From contig JADLFM010000023.1 of the NCBI GenBank assembly GCA_020845495.1, positions 124,001 to 188,000 on the forward strand: DNA of 64,000 bases, read 5' to 3'. Of this stretch, positions 9,045 through 20,311 are shown in pieces (position 1 is the stretch's first letter; each line of letters starts with the position of its first letter). The translations under genes and the position numbers were made by a program. The stretch is from Chloroflexota bacterium (lineage in GTDB: Bacteria; Chloroflexota; UBA6077; JACCZL01). A model generated the notes under the pieces. That model was not told the origin of the DNA and did not search any database. It saw nothing but the letters and a program-made list of their open reading frames with translations.

Positions 9045-10409
9045 CTATGGGGCGGGCGTGGCAGTCGGGGACGGAGCAGCCGCCTCACCGGGCGTCGGCG
9101 CCAGGATGGGGGTCGGCGAGGGGATCGGCGTGGGTATGGCTCGCAGCGCGATCGACACACGCGCTGGCTCCACTCGCTCCAGGTTGAAGCCGGCCGGCAC
9201 CGCCACCTTCGGCTGGACCTCCTGCTGTCCGGCTCGTAGACCCGACAGGTCGAGGACCACGCTGAAGTCGCGGGGGGTCAGGGTCTGAAGGGTGGGGGCG
9301 GGCCCGCTCAGCGTGATGTCGACTGGCGGGATGTCGCCGGCGATCTGGAGGCCCGCTCCGAGGTTCTGGATCGTTGGGGTCACCCGAATCGTCTGAGTCA
9401 TCACGATCGGCGTCACCCGGATCGTCAGACTGACCGGCTGCGGCTGGAGCAGGCTGAGACCGCTGGGCGGAACGACCTGCACCCGCCGGACTACGCTGCT
9501 CGACAGCCCCGAGACGTCGACCGGCTCGGTGTCCACGAAGTTCACATTGGCGAGCGTGGCCGGCGATCCGACCACCGTTACCGTCGACGGCTCGACCTCG
9601 ATTGGCTCGAGCAAGTAACCGGCTGCGACCCGCCCACGCACGACCGGCCGGACCCCGACCTCCTTGTAATTGATCTGTTGAGCTACCGGGATCTCGACGT
9701 TGACCGTGGCGGGCGTCACCCGCACCGTCCGGACGTCCGCGCCACGGGCGTCGAGCGCGCGCGGCGCGTAGGTCGCGTTCTGGCTCACGGTCAAGCCGTC
9801 CAGGCGGATATCCACCACGACGGATTCGACACGCTGGATGGCGCTGGAGGCTCCCGAGATGGTGACGTTCTCCGGGGTGATCCGCGGTGTCGAGTAGGCG
9901 TACCCGAATGGCACATTCCCGATGATGTTCAACCGCACCGGTACGATCCGCTCGCTGACTTCCTCCAGCACGGCGTTCACAAGCGGTGGGATCGGGTCGA
10001 CCTGGCGGACACGCGGTTCGAGCGACTCGACGCGGACGGGCAGTTCGTTGACACCCGGTGTCGCGTTACTCGCGTCGGCGGTCGCTCGGAAGCTACCCGG
10101 CCGCAGCAGGTTCCAGGCATCGCTCGGCATCCGCACGCGTACCTGGATCTGCGGGGGGTCGCTGACGACGACCAGCCCTTGCGGCGTGTTTACCACGTCG
10201 ACCGGTACCGTGAAGCCGGGGATGTCGGTGCGGTCGGGATTCTGCTCGTTCTGGATCACGATCCAGAGCGCGACGGCCAGTGCCAGGGCGATGATGAGCC
10301 GCCCAAAGTCGACGTGCAGACGCAGTCGAGGCCGAGGAGTTGTCGGACCGCGACTCGTCGGAGCCTGCTCGCTCGGGGGCGCCTCAGACTTTCGCAGTGG
10401 TCCGCCCAC
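9045..10409 (-). CDS. cdaR: YbbR-domain protein CdaR, regulator of diadenylate cyclase
   Basis: A 454-residue extracytoplasmic protein with an N-terminal membrane helix (about 32-48, LIIALALAVALWIVI) followed by several YbbR-like beta repeats (about 50-430) with recurring VPVxxx..GL and Px.V.V.G patterns. The tail after about 425 is a Pro/Thr/Ala-rich low-complexity strand. CdaR binds the membrane cyclase CdaA and tunes c-di-AMP synthesis. The GTG start at 10409 lies inside the 3' end of cdaA (26-bp overlap), so it is translationally coupled to it, as in the conserved cdaA-cdaR pair of Gram-positive-type bacteria. No glmM follows here, unlike the Firmicutes operon. Confidence 0.88.
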   Translation of the reverse strand: MGGPLRKSEAPPSEQAPTSRGPTTPRPRLRLHVDFGRLIIALALAVALWIVIQNEQNPDRTDIPGFTVPVDVVNTPQGLVVVSDPPQIQVRVRMPSDAWNLLRPGSFRATADASNATPGVNELPVRVESLEPRVRQVDPIPPLVNAVLEEVSERIVPVRLNIIGNVPFGYAYSTPRITPENVTISGASSAIQRVESVVVDIRLDGLTVSQNATYAPRALDARGADVRTVRVTPATVNVEIPVAQQINYKEVGVRPVVRGRVAAGYLLEPIEVEPSTVTVVGSPATLANVNFVDTEPVDVSGLSSSVVRRVQVVPPSGLSLLQPQPVSLTIRVTPIVMTQTIRVTPTIQNLGAGLQIAGDIPPVDITLSGPAPTLQTLTPRDFSVVLDLSGLRAGQQEVQPKVAVPAGFNLERVEPARVSIALRAIPTPIPSPTPILAPTPGEAAAPSPTATPAP

Positions 10410-11220
10410 GAATCCAGCCCGGGAGCTGATCGCCGACCGGCGGTCGGTACAGGATGCCGAGCACCTTGCGGAGCTTGCCCTCGTCGAGGTTGGTCACGAG
10501 GCGGCCATTGTTCGCCATCGAGATCCGTCCGGTCTCTTCGGACACCACGACCGAGATCGCATCAGACTGCTCGGTAATACCGAGCGCGGCTCGATGGCGG
10601 GTGCCGTAATGGGTTGGGCCGGCGTGGACGTCCGCGAGCGGCAGGACACAGCCGGCCGCCGCGATCCGATCCCCCCGCATGATGACGGCGCCATCGTGAA
10701 GCGGCGAGTTGGGGTAGAAGATGTTGAGCAGCAATTCGACGGAGACGGTGCCGTCGATGGCGACGCCAGTACCGACGTACTCTCCGAGGCCAGTGTCACG
10801 CTCGAGGACGATCAGCGCGCCCCAGCCCCGCTCTGACAGGCGTCGCGCAGCGATCGACACCACGTCGACGAGGTGCGCGGACTCGCTGAGCGGCTGAGCG
10901 TGAGGCAGGAGCCCGCCGGCCCGTCCGATCTGTTCGAGGGCGCGGCGCAGCTCCGGCTGAAAGAGGATTGGGATGACGACGATCAAGGCTGGGAGACTGT
11001 TGCGGAGAAGCCAGGTCAGGACTGGCAGGCTGAAGACGTTCGCCAGGATGGTCCCGACGAGGAGCAGGGTCACGATTCCCCGAACGACCATGATGCCGGT
11101 CGTTCCCTGGATCAGGGTCAGCAGCCAGTAGACGATGGCGCCGACAATTGCGATGTCGAGGATGCTCCGCCAGTCAAGCTGGGCAAGCGCAGTGGAGACC
11201 GCCTGGAGCAGCTCCTCCAC
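10384..11220 (-). CDS. cdaA: Diadenylate cyclase CdaA
   Basis: A 278-residue membrane enzyme that condenses two ATP into c-di-AMP. Three hydrophobic segments occupy about 20-90, followed by a cytoplasmic DAC domain (about 100-255). The two catalytic signatures are intact: DGA at 176-178 (in NSPLHDGAVI) and RHR at 208-210 (in GTRHRAALG). Length matches the family. The ATG start directly abuts the argF stop (11221-11223), so argF, cdaA and cdaR may be co-transcribed leftward. c-di-AMP usually controls potassium/osmolyte uptake and wall homeostasis. No c-di-AMP phosphodiesterase is visible in the window. Confidence 0.95.
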   Translation of the reverse strand: MEELLQAVSTALAQLDWRSILDIAIVGAIVYWLLTLIQGTTGIMVVRGIVTLLLVGTILANVFSLPVLTWLLRNSLPALIVVIPILFQPELRRALEQIGRAGGLLPHAQPLSESAHLVDVVSIAARRLSERGWGALIVLERDTGLGEYVGTGVAIDGTVSVELLLNIFYPNSPLHDGAVIMRGDRIAAAGCVLPLADVHAGPTHYGTRHRAALGITEQSDAISVVVSEETGRISMANNGRLVTNLDEGKLRKVLGILYRPPVGDQLPGWIRGRTTAKV

Positions 11221-12171
11221 CTATCCCGCTCCTTGACCCTCAGTTCCTGGCGTGAGCAACTCCACCAGCAGCGCTTTCTGGGCGTGGAGCCGGTTCTCGG
11301 CCTGGTCGTAGGCGATGCAGGCGGGGCCGTCGAGCACGTCGTCGGTGATCTCCTCGCCTCGGTGGGCAGGCAGACAATGCAGCACCTTGACGTTCGAGCC
11401 GGCGGCGGCGAGCAGGCGCGCGTTCACCTGGTAGGGGGCGAAGATCGGGCGACGGGCTTCGGCCTCCGCCTCCTGACCCATGCTGAACCAGGTATCGGTG
11501 TAGATGAAGCCTGCCCCACCTACGGCATCGAAGGGGTCGGTCTGTATCCGCATCTCGGTGCCGGCGACACGTGCGCGCGCCTGGGCCTCGGTCGCGATCT
11601 CGAGGTCCGGGCGGAAGTCAGGCGGCGTCGCAAGACGCATATTCAGCCCGACGAGCGGCGCGGCCAGCATCAGCGAGTGGGCGACGTTGTTGCCATCGCC
11701 CACGTAGGCGAGCGTCTCGCCCTCCAGGTGGCCGGCTGCCTCGGCGATCGTCTGAAGGTCGGCCAGGGTCTGGCAGGGGTGCTCGCGGTCGGACAGGCCG
11801 TTGATGACCGGGACACTGGCATAGCGGGCCAGCTTGACCACGTCGTCATGCGCGAAGGTGCGAGCAACGATGGCGTCGACCATTCGCGACAGAACGCGCG
11901 CCGCGTCGACGACGTCCTCGCGCTCGCCGAGACGGATCTCTTGCGGCGAGAGGTAGAGCGCCCGCCCGCCAAGCTGGTTCATCCCGACTTCGAACGAGAC
12001 ACGCGTCCGCAGGGACGGCTTCTGGAAGATGAGCGCCACAGTGCGGCCGGCCAGGAGCGGCTGGGTGCGGCCCTGGCGGAGGTCGTCCTTGAGCCGGGCC
12101 GCACGCGCCAGCACGACCTTCAGTCGCGGCGCATCAAGGTCGGCAACGCCGACGAAGTCCTTCCCGTGCAC
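11221..12171 (-). CDS. argF: Ornithine carbamoyltransferase
   Basis: Catalyses carbamoyl phosphate + L-ornithine to L-citrulline in arginine synthesis. With GTG 12171 the protein has 316 residues, the normal OTC length. Signature motifs: carbamoyl-phosphate loop KPSLRTR at 51-57, HPCQ at 131-134, and the ornithine/catalytic HCLPAHRG at 265-272. The frame stays open far upstream, but this is an artefact of GC content. GTG 12171 is supported by GGTGA about 4 nt upstream and by a TATACT hexamer at 12195-12200 that would place transcription start only ~15-20 nt before it. ATG 12261 would add 30 unlikely residues. Other arginine genes are not nearby. Confidence 0.93.
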   Translation of the reverse strand: MHGKDFVGVADLDAPRLKVVLARAARLKDDLRQGRTQPLLAGRTVALIFQKPSLRTRVSFEVGMNQLGGRALYLSPQEIRLGEREDVVDAARVLSRMVDAIVARTFAHDDVVKLARYASVPVINGLSDREHPCQTLADLQTIAEAAGHLEGETLAYVGDGNNVAHSLMLAAPLVGLNMRLATPPDFRPDLEIATEAQARARVAGTEMRIQTDPFDAVGGAGFIYTDTWFSMGQEAEAEARRPIFAPYQVNARLLAAAGSNVKVLHCLPAHRGEEITDDVLDGPACIAYDQAENRLHAQKALLVELLTPGTEGQGAG

Positions 12172-12194
12172 GCTTTCACCTCGGGTACGCTGGC

Positions 12195-12200
12195 AGTATA
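12195..12200 (-). promoter_or_regulatory. Candidate -10 element of argF
   Basis: TATACT on the minus strand, 24-29 bp before the proposed GTG start. No good -35 hexamer is visible at 17 bp. A second TATACT lies at 12266-12271. Both are weak evidence on their own but agree with the short-leader start. Confidence 0.35.
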
Positions 12201-12352
12201 CGACCGCCCTTGGACGGCGGCGCAGCGCGCGAGGCCGCGAGTAGGACGGGGCGTCCGACATCGCGAGTATACCATGGCTCATCTGGCCCCCACCTCGATT
12301 GTCGGCGCCCGCGATGCCACGTATACGATGAATCTGCTGCGTCGGATTCGCG

Positions 12353-13549
12353 TCAGATCGAGAAACCGCCTGTTGCGTCAGCGCGGGCGTCTCCATGGCC
12401 GCTTGGAGCGCGCCCGCCGTCGCTCGGGCCGTCATCCTGCGCGACGTCGACGCCGCTCGCACCGAGCAGGCGGGCGGCCTCCTCGAAGGCCCGTTCGTAG
12501 AGGCGGCGCGGGAGAGTATGGGGTTGGAACGGCGACACCCGCACGAGCAGGCGGTCCTTCTCGAAGCGATGTGACCACAGCGCCACGGCGCGCCCGCCGC
12601 GCAACACGAGCGGCGACCCGTCGCCGCTCGTCGCGCCGGTGCGAAACTTGCCCAGACCGTAGATCTGGTCCAGATGCACGTCGTCGATGAGGCGTTGCCG
12701 GCCGTCGAGCGCGTAGCCCATGGTGTAGGGATCCCATTTCGGCAGCACGTTGACGGCGTCAGGATCGAGCGGCTCGGCCTGCTCGAAGGCATCGCGCTGA
12801 TCCTCGGGCAAGAACAGCCCGCTCCCAACGTCGACGATGCCGTCACGGCGCAGCGCGGCAGCCGCGTTTCGGCGCGCCACTCCAGCCCACCACGCGAAGT
12901 CTGCGACCCGCGCCGGTCCGTACCCTCGCAGATAGGCATCCGCTAGCCACGCGAGCGCTGCGATGGGGTCCGCGTCCTCGAGCGGATGGCCCAACCAGGA
13001 GTCGGTGGCCACGTAGCGCAGGCTGTCGGCTCGCAGGCTCGTGCCGAGGCGCAGCAGCAGCCCCTCGTAGCTCATGAAGCGGACGGCCGTCATCAGCCGG
13101 CCGTCAGTCGCGACCGCCCATTGGAGGCTGGCCGCCGTCGCTGGCTCCTGCGCCTGCCTGAGGATCAGCGGCTTCAGGCGCGCGTACTCGTCCCAATCCA
13201 GGCCAGCGTACTGGAGGTTCTTGACGCGCTTCTGGAGCGGCTGGCGGGTCGCGGCAAAGATGTATGGAGCGGTCTCCGTCGGCAGTAGGAAGATCGAGAG
13301 GCGCATGGCAGGCAGTCGGATCGCCGCGCGAGCGCGTTCGAGGTCGGCAAAGCGCACGGCGTCGAGCCCATCGACCCGGCTCGCCAGCGCGAGCGGAGCG
13401 GTCGGATGGCTGCTGTACACGCCGACGACGCGACGTAGCGCTTCTTGCGGGTCAGAGGCCGTGCGCCCGAGCAACTGGCGACGGTAGCTCCAGGCGCGCA
13501 GGCGTGCGGTCAGATCGGGCGACACGGCTGGCCTGGATGGTTTAGGCAT
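12353..13549 (-). CDS. Winged-helix DNA-binding (HTH_42 / AlkZ-like) family protein
   Basis: A 398-residue protein resembling the AlkZ/YcaQ (HTH_42, DUF1006) family of tandem winged-helix proteins, some of which are DNA glycosylases acting on bulky or crosslinked lesions. Family-like segments are RRQLLGR near residue 25, [18 protein letters not shown], the tyrosine-rich [24 protein letters not shown], and the late [10 protein letters not shown] and [12 protein letters not shown]. In AlkZ-type enzymes the catalytic QxQ follows the early VVG element; here the same place reads VYSSHP, so the catalytic glutamines appear absent. It may bind DNA without glycosylase activity. ATG 13549 is chosen; ATG 13558 is also possible. 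Confidence 0.7.
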   Translation of the reverse strand: MPKPSRPAVSPDLTARLRAWSYRRQLLGRTASDPQEALRRVVGVYSSHPTAPLALASRVDGLDAVRFADLERARAAIRLPAMRLSIFLLPTETAPYIFAATRQPLQKRVKNLQYAGLDWDEYARLKPLILRQAQEPATAASLQWAVATDGRLMTAVRFMSYEGLLLRLGTSLRADSLRYVATDSWLGHPLEDADPIAALAWLADAYLRGYGPARVADFAWWAGVARRNAAAALRRDGIVDVGSGLFLPEDQRDAFEQAEPLDPDAVNVLPKWDPYTMGYALDGRQRLIDDVHLDQIYGLGKFRTGATSGDGSPLVLRGGRAVALWSHRFEKDRLLVRVSPFQPHTLPRRLYERAFEEAARLLGASGVDVAQDDGPSDGGRAPSGHGDARADATGGFSI

Positions 13550-13933
13550 GGCCTGCATGGTAGACCGAAGCGGGGACCGGCATCCCGTCCCGGCCTGCCG
13601 TCCCGGCCCACGGTTCCGCCTCGATCTGCATCGAGCACTGGCGCTCACCGCCGGCCGTTGCGTGCAAGCCGCCATTCGAACTGTGTTGCCTCGATCTCCA
13701 TCGGGCGATAGCGCGGGTACGGAGTCTGCGACAGCGGCGACGTCGGTAGCGCTCGGCAGGGAGCCGCGAGCCGGACGGCCGCTGAGTACTGGCGATGGCC
13801 CGCCATCTCTGCGTTCACGACGGCCTGGCGATACGGAGAGTCCGGGCATCGCTCCGCACCACGGTCGATCCATACCAGACCACCAGAGCGGACCTCGCGG
13901 CGAGTTGGAACGGCTCCCAGATGGAGAGGCAGC
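13550..13933. other. Divergent promoter interval
   Basis: Separates two divergently transcribed genes. It contains direct repeats of GTCCCGGCC near 13586-13605 but no convincing coding sequence, RNA gene or strong palindrome that I can support. Confidence 0.4.
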
Positions 13934-14665
13934 ATGCAACGAGATACTGGACAGCCCGACCCGGACCAGCTCACCCCGGGTCAGCCCGATCCAGCCCAGC
14001 CAGCCCCGGCCGAGCCAGCCCAGGCCGCCCCGGCCCAGCCCCCCGGGCCGCGGGCAACCCCCGGTCGGCGCGGCACGAGCCAGTCAGAGGGAGCCCAAGC
14101 CGGCGCGCGTCAGCCCAGAGCGGCTCGGTCAGGGGCAGGTCAGCCGGGCGCTCCTGAGCGACGTTCGACGCGGTCCGCGCCATCCCAGCGCAGCTCGACC
14201 AGACGTCCGACGACGGCCTCGGACGTGCCGGTGCGGGACACCGCGCCGCCCGTCACCACGGGGAACCAGCGCGGCGATGAGCCTCTGGGTGACCTGTTCG
14301 AGCGCCTCTCCGATGACCTGAAGGCGCTGGTCCGACAGGAGATCGCGGTTGGTGTAGCCGAGGTGGTCGTCAAGGCTCGCGGGGCCGGTAAGGGGCTGGG
14401 CTTCGCCGGGGCCGGAGCCGCGCTCGGTTACGCCGGCCTGCTGCTGATGCTCGCCGGGCTCGTCAGGATCCTCGGGTCGGCGCTTCCAAGCTGGCTGTCA
14501 GCGCTGGTCGTCGGAGCCATCGCCGCCAGTATCGGCGCTACCCTCGTCCGCAAAGGCCTGGACATTCTCGACCGTGAGGGGATCGGACCGCGCCAGATCG
14601 CCGAGGCCATCGAGGCGGGGCGCACCTGGGCGGAGGCACAGGCTGCGCAGCCGCCTATCGGATGA
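13934..14665 (+). CDS. Holin-X/DUF1469-like phage-holin-family membrane protein
   Basis: A 243-residue protein. Residues 1-115 are a disordered Pro/Gln/Ala/Arg-rich extension. Residues about 118-235 match the Actinobacterial Holin-X (DUF1469) pattern: LGDLFERLSDDLKALVRQEI, a charged amphipathic helix (VGVAEVVVKARGAGKG), then two membrane helices (about 160-180 and 188-208) and a short cytoplasmic tail. Despite the name, these are ordinary chromosomal envelope proteins in Gram-positive-type bacteria; no phage genes are nearby. ATG 13934 follows GGAGAGG. Its 3' end overlaps the convergent gene's 3' end by 11 bp. Confidence 0.7.
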   Translation: MQRDTGQPDPDQLTPGQPDPAQPAPAEPAQAAPAQPPGPRATPGRRGTSQSEGAQAGARQPRAARSGAGQPGAPERRSTRSAPSQRSSTRRPTTASDVPVRDTAPPVTTGNQRGDEPLGDLFERLSDDLKALVRQEIAVGVAEVVVKARGAGKGLGFAGAGAALGYAGLLLMLAGLVRILGSALPSWLSALVVGAIAASIGATLVRKGLDILDREGIGPRQIAEAIEAGRTWAEAQAAQPPIG

Positions 14666-15485
14666 GGCTCGGACGAGTCGTCGGATTGGCAGCGGGGCCA
14701 GTCGTCGGCTTCGCGGGCGCGGTGGCGGGAGTTGGCTGAAAGAGACTCGGCACCGTCGGCTTCGCAGCCGGTGCGCTTGTGGCTGGCGGAACGACCGGCG
14801 CGGTCGTCGGCTTTGCCGCCGGCGGGCTCGTCGTGCCGGTAGTTGGACGTACGGCTGGCGCAGTTCCAGCAGGTGCGGCTGGCGGACGGACGACGCCGGG
14901 TGCGGTCCCGCCCGGTGCGGAGGTTGGTGTGCGTGCGGCGGCCGGCGGGTTGGCTTGCGGGTTGGCGGGCACGACGCGTGGCGGGACGTGTTGAGCCGGC
15001 GGAGTCGGCGTCGGCGGCTCGTACGGTGCGACGATTCGTGGGCGCTGGACGTCGGCCGGCGCCGGCTGCCGGATAGGCGCCTGCTGCTGGACGGTCGGGA
15101 TCACCTGGGCCGGGATCGGCGTTGGCGGGATGATTCGTTTCGTGGCGACCGGTGTTGGCGGGAGCGACGTCGCGGTTGGCGGCGGGGGTGTAGTGGCCGT
15201 TGGCGTCGGCACCGGCGGGAGGGTTGGAAGCGGCGTGGGCTCGGCGGCAGTCGCTGCCAGTTGCGCGGCCTCGATCCGATTGACCATGACAGTACTGCCG
15301 AGCCCAAGGCAATAGAGCGCGCTCGCGGCCAGGAAGAGCATCGCCGCCAGTGCGGCGCCGACACGCTGCGGATCGGTCAGCCGTGTGAACCACCAGTCAA
15401 GCCGCTCGAACGAGCGTGGGACAGGCGGCAACTCGAAGTCGAACTCGAGACGGTCCAGCGGTGCGAACGGGTTCGGGAGCCCCAT
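14655..15485 (-). CDS. Single-pass membrane protein with long Pro/Thr/Ala-rich outer domain
   Basis: About 276 residues. I do not recognise a domain. The N-terminal ~45 residues are cytoplasmic and acidic/aromatic (LDRLEFDFELPP, RLDWWFTRL). One membrane helix follows (about 47-67, ALAAMLFLAASALYCLGLG), then about 200 residues of Pro, Thr, Ala and Val in irregular repeats (PTPxPT, TKPTxAP) with no cysteine motif. It resembles a wall- or surface-spanning stalk. ATG 15485 is chosen because the residues just upstream (antisense of a promoter region) are not protein-like. It is divergent from the aminotransferase gene. Confidence 0.55.
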   Translation of the reverse strand: MGLPNPFAPLDRLEFDFELPPVPRSFERLDWWFTRLTDPQRVGAALAAMLFLAASALYCLGLGSTVMVNRIEAAQLAATAAEPTPLPTLPPVPTPTATTPPPPTATSLPPTPVATKRIIPPTPIPAQVIPTVQQQAPIRQPAPADVQRPRIVAPYEPPTPTPPAQHVPPRVVPANPQANPPAAARTPTSAPGGTAPGVVRPPAAPAGTAPAVRPTTGTTSPPAAKPTTAPVVPPATSAPAAKPTVPSLFQPTPATAPAKPTTGPAANPTTRPSLIR

Positions 15486-15813
15486 CAGTCCTGCTCGGCC
15501 ATCCGAAGAGTGGTCACGCGCTCGCGGGCTGCATCGGCCAACCGGGTGCACATGAGCATGGCGGCCCGAGTTATACGGGACGGCATCCTGCAAGGTCACG
15601 TCGCGGGCACTGGCCGTCAACCTCGAGAGACGCTCCGGCCACGCTTGACCCGTTCAGGCGGCAAGCCAAAAGGCCGTGGACGCGCCGTTCGTGTCGACGG
15701 CCGACCATGCAGTCTGTGTTTCGGGCACACTGCGCTGGTGCGGAGATTTCTCAGCCGGGGTTGCGCTCCAGGCCAAAGCGGGTAGACTCTTGCAACACCC
15801 CCGGAGGAGCATC
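15486..15813. other. Divergent promoter interval
   Basis: Lies between the Pro/Thr-rich membrane protein (minus) and the aminotransferase (plus). Open frames cross it but lack ribosome sites and motifs. CCGGAGGAG at 15801-15809 is the ribosome site of the gene at 15814. Nothing else identified. Confidence 0.4.
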
Positions 15814-17163
15814 ATGACCGTCCCGACGACGCCTGACGCGACCTACGGCAACCGCTTCCTCGAGTCCGGCTCGCGCTCGGCTGTGCTGTACGAGCGAGCG
15901 AGCAGGTTCCTCCCGGGTGGAAACACCCGCACGACGGTCTTCGCCCAGCCCCACCCACTCTACCTTGAAGCGGGCCAGGGCGCGCACATCACTGATGTGG
16001 ACGGACAGACCCGTCTCGACTTCTTGAACAACTACACCTCGCTGCTACACGGGCACGCGCATCCAGCCGTCGTCGCCGCTGCACAGGCCCAGGTAGCCCG
16101 AGGCACGTCGTTTGCCGGACCGACCGAGCTCGAGGTCGACCTTGCCGAGACGATCGTCGCGCGGGTGCCGGCTATCGAGCGTCTCCGCTTCACCAACTCC
16201 GGCACCGAAGCCGTCATGATGGCGATGAAGGCGGCTCGCGGCTACACCGGCCGCCCCAAGCTCGCCAAGTTCGAGGGCTTCTACCACGGTACCTATGACT
16301 CGGCCGAGGTGAGTGTCACGTCCTCGCTTGACGTGGCCGGGCCGGCCGAGGATCCGCGCTCGGTGTCGGAATCGGCGGGGATTGCGCCGGGCACGCTCGA
16401 GAACGTCGTGGTCCTGCCGTACAACAATCGTGAGGCAGTCGAGCGGATCGTCGAGCGCGAGGCCGCCAATCTCGCGGCCATCATCGTCGATCCGCTGGCG
16501 AACGGCGCGGGCTTCCCCGATCCGGAGCCGGGCTTCCTCAAGTTCCTGCGCGAGTTGACCCTCAAGCACGATATCGTCCTGATCGCCGACGAGATCATCT
16601 CGTTCCGCATCGGCTACCGCGGCGCGAGCGAACGCCTGGGGTTTACGCCGGACCTCGTCACCCTCGGGAAGATCATCGGGGGCGGACTGCCGGTCGGCGC
16701 GGTCGGGGGGAGCGCCGAGGTGATGAGTGTCTTCGACCCGTCTGCCGGACGGCCGCGGGTCCCTCACGGCGGGACGTTCAACGCTAACCCGGTGACGATG
16801 GCGGCGGGCCTCGCGGCCATGCGGCTGTGGACCGAGAGCGCCATCGCCCGGATCGAACGGCTGGGCGACGATCTGCGCGCTCGGGCGAACTGGGTGCTCG
16901 ACGAATCCGGGCTGGCGTTCAAGCTGACCGGCCAGGGTTCGCTCTTCCGGATCATGCCGGCGGGCGGCGGGCGTGACTATCGCTCGGGCCTGCCCGACGC
17001 GCGCCTTGCCGAGCAACGCCGCGAACTGCACCTACGGCTGCTCGGGCAGGGCGTCCTGACCTCCCCCACCGGCCTCGGCTGCCTCTCGACAGTCATGGAC
17101 GACGGCGAAGTCAATACCTTCGTGGAGGCGATCCGGGCCAGTGCCACCCCGATGACGCGCTGA
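15814..17163 (+). CDS. Class III (HemL-like) PLP-dependent aminotransferase
   Basis: A 449-residue PLP enzyme closest in layout to glutamate-1-semialdehyde 2,1-aminomutase and related class III aminotransferases. Seen motifs: LPGGNTRT near the N-terminus, SGTEAVMMAMKAAR at 129-142, YHGTYDS, the PLP-ring acid pair DE at 259-260, and the Schiff-base lysine Lys286 in LGKIIGGGLPVGA. HGGTFNANPV also matches the family. No tetrapyrrole genes lie nearby, and the Asp-Pro-Leu-Ala segment (DPLANGAG) differs from HemL, so a different amino or keto substrate is likely. ATG 15814 follows GGAGGAG with good spacing; the frame's upstream extension is in the promoter region. Confidence 0.85.
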   Translation: MTVPTTPDATYGNRFLESGSRSAVLYERASRFLPGGNTRTTVFAQPHPLYLEAGQGAHITDVDGQTRLDFLNNYTSLLHGHAHPAVVAAAQAQVARGTSFAGPTELEVDLAETIVARVPAIERLRFTNSGTEAVMMAMKAARGYTGRPKLAKFEGFYHGTYDSAEVSVTSSLDVAGPAEDPRSVSESAGIAPGTLENVVVLPYNNREAVERIVEREAANLAAIIVDPLANGAGFPDPEPGFLKFLRELTLKHDIVLIADEIISFRIGYRGASERLGFTPDLVTLGKIIGGGLPVGAVGGSAEVMSVFDPSAGRPRVPHGGTFNANPVTMAAGLAAMRLWTESAIARIERLGDDLRARANWVLDESGLAFKLTGQGSLFRIMPAGGGRDYRSGLPDARLAEQRRELHLRLLGQGVLTSPTGLGCLSTVMDDGEVNTFVEAIRASATPMTR

Positions 17164-17299
17164 CGTCCTGGCTGGGGCCGCAGCCCGCACGGTGAGCGGT
17201 CCCGTATGCCACGCCCTGACAGTACACCCTGGCGCGGATCCGGGCGAGCCGCTTCGACGACGTTCGAAGCCGAGGGGCGGCGACTTCGTCCCACCGCCC

Positions 17300-19204
<1,905 letters not shown>

Positions 19205-19531
19205 CGCCCCCCAGGCGCGACGTCGTCGTCCGCCGCTCTCCGGATTATACGGCCGATGCCAGACCCGGCCCTGCCCTCACGGTTACAAGTCAGTCGCATC
19301 TCTGCCACGGGCACCACGACTGACGCTCAATCAGGGCGCGTCTATACGGCACCCCGAACAGGCGACAGCCGTCAGCGGCCGGCTGCTGACGGCTGTCGAC
19401 GACGATCGAAGCAGGCACCGGAGACACACAGATGCGTACCGCCATCTCGGTAGCGCGCGTGCACGATCGCCCGCCGGCTCACGGCCCGAGATTAGATTCA
19501 GCCGCCGGATACCAATCCTCGGCGAGGGCGG
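19205..19531. other. Intergenic interval, no feature recognised
   Basis: Lies upstream of accDA and downstream of the SH3 protein gene. No RNA gene, clear promoter or strong hairpin is evident, though accDA's promoter should be here. Confidence 0.4.
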
Positions 19532-20311
19532 TCAGCGGCGGAAGTACGTGGCCTCGGCGCGGCCCTTGCCCCCGTCTGGTGCGACGGCCTCGAAGTGCAG
19601 GGTAACGGTGCCGCTCTCATCGCGAATCGTGAAGGATCGGCGGGTCCGGCCCTCCTCATTCGTGGGGTCGAGCTCGCGCACCAGCGGCTCGTCGCGGTCC
19701 TCGCCGTCATCAGTCGTCATCATCACCACCACGCCCGGCACCGGCTGCCCGTGGCGCGTGGCGTAGACGGTGACTTCCTGATCCCGACCGCTCGTCTCGG
19801 GATACTTGATCTTGACCTCGAGCTCGACGGGGGGGCCGGGCGTGGCGGCTGGCTCCGGCGTTGGCACGCTGACGATCGAGCTATCGGTGGAAGCCGTTTC
19901 CTCGCTCGGCTGCGGCTTCGGCGTCGCCGTGGGACGGGGGGTGGGCGTACTGACGACGGCGACGTACTCAGACGAGACCCAGCCCTTTTCGCCGCCAGCC
20001 GCCTTCACCTCGAGCCAGCGCACTCCCTCGACCTGCCGCGAGGCTCCCGTCACCTGGAGCGTACTCCCCTCGTCCACGCGCGTGACCACCGCCTGACTGG
20101 TACCTGGGCCGGTACGGAGATTCAGGCCCGCACCGTCGGTGTTCGCCACCCGCACGGTGCTCCCGATGGGCGGATCGACCGACTGCGCGAAGGCGCGCGG
20201 CAGCGACCAGAGCACGAGGACGGCGACGACGGCAAGAACCCCGACCCGAATGCCAAGCGCGAGCGCACGGTCGGCCGCGCGCAGTCTCGTCCGCAACCCC
20301 TCAGTCACCAT
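19532..20311 (-). CDS. Secreted or membrane-anchored bacterial SH3-domain protein
   Basis: A 259-residue exported protein. A membrane/signal segment at about 20-42 (LGIRVGVLAVVAVLVLWSL...AFAQ) is followed by a bacterial SH3 (SH3b) domain at about 50-117 with the usual ADGAGLNLRTGPGTSQ start and WLEVKAAGGEKGWVSSEYV end. A Pro/Thr linker (about 120-162) leads to an immunoglobulin-like beta domain (about 163-259) with VTVYATRHGQPVPGVVVMM. SH3b domains usually bind peptidoglycan or mediate surface contacts. No enzymatic motif is seen, so a structural or binding role at the envelope is inferred. Confidence 0.75.
   Translation of the reverse strand: MVTEGLRTRLRAADRALALGIRVGVLAVVAVLVLWSLPRAFAQSVDPPIGSTVRVANTDGAGLNLRTGPGTSQAVVTRVDEGSTLQVTGASRQVEGVRWLEVKAAGGEKGWVSSEYVAVVSTPTPRPTATPKPQPSEETASTDSSIVSVPTPEPAATPGPPVELEVKIKYPETSGRDQEVTVYATRHGQPVPGVVVMMTTDDGEDRDEPLVRELDPTNEEGRTRRSFTIRDESGTVTLHFEAVAPDGGKGRAEATYFRR

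Noticed and set aside
10873..12690. 605-codon plus-strand open frame over cdaA and argF
   Set aside because: No domain or ribosome site; opposite two canonical genes.
12172..12939. N-terminal extension of argF to nearly 570 residues
   Set aside because: The extension lies antisense to the AlkZ-like gene, is Ser/Arg/Thr-rich, and OTC is normally about 310 residues.
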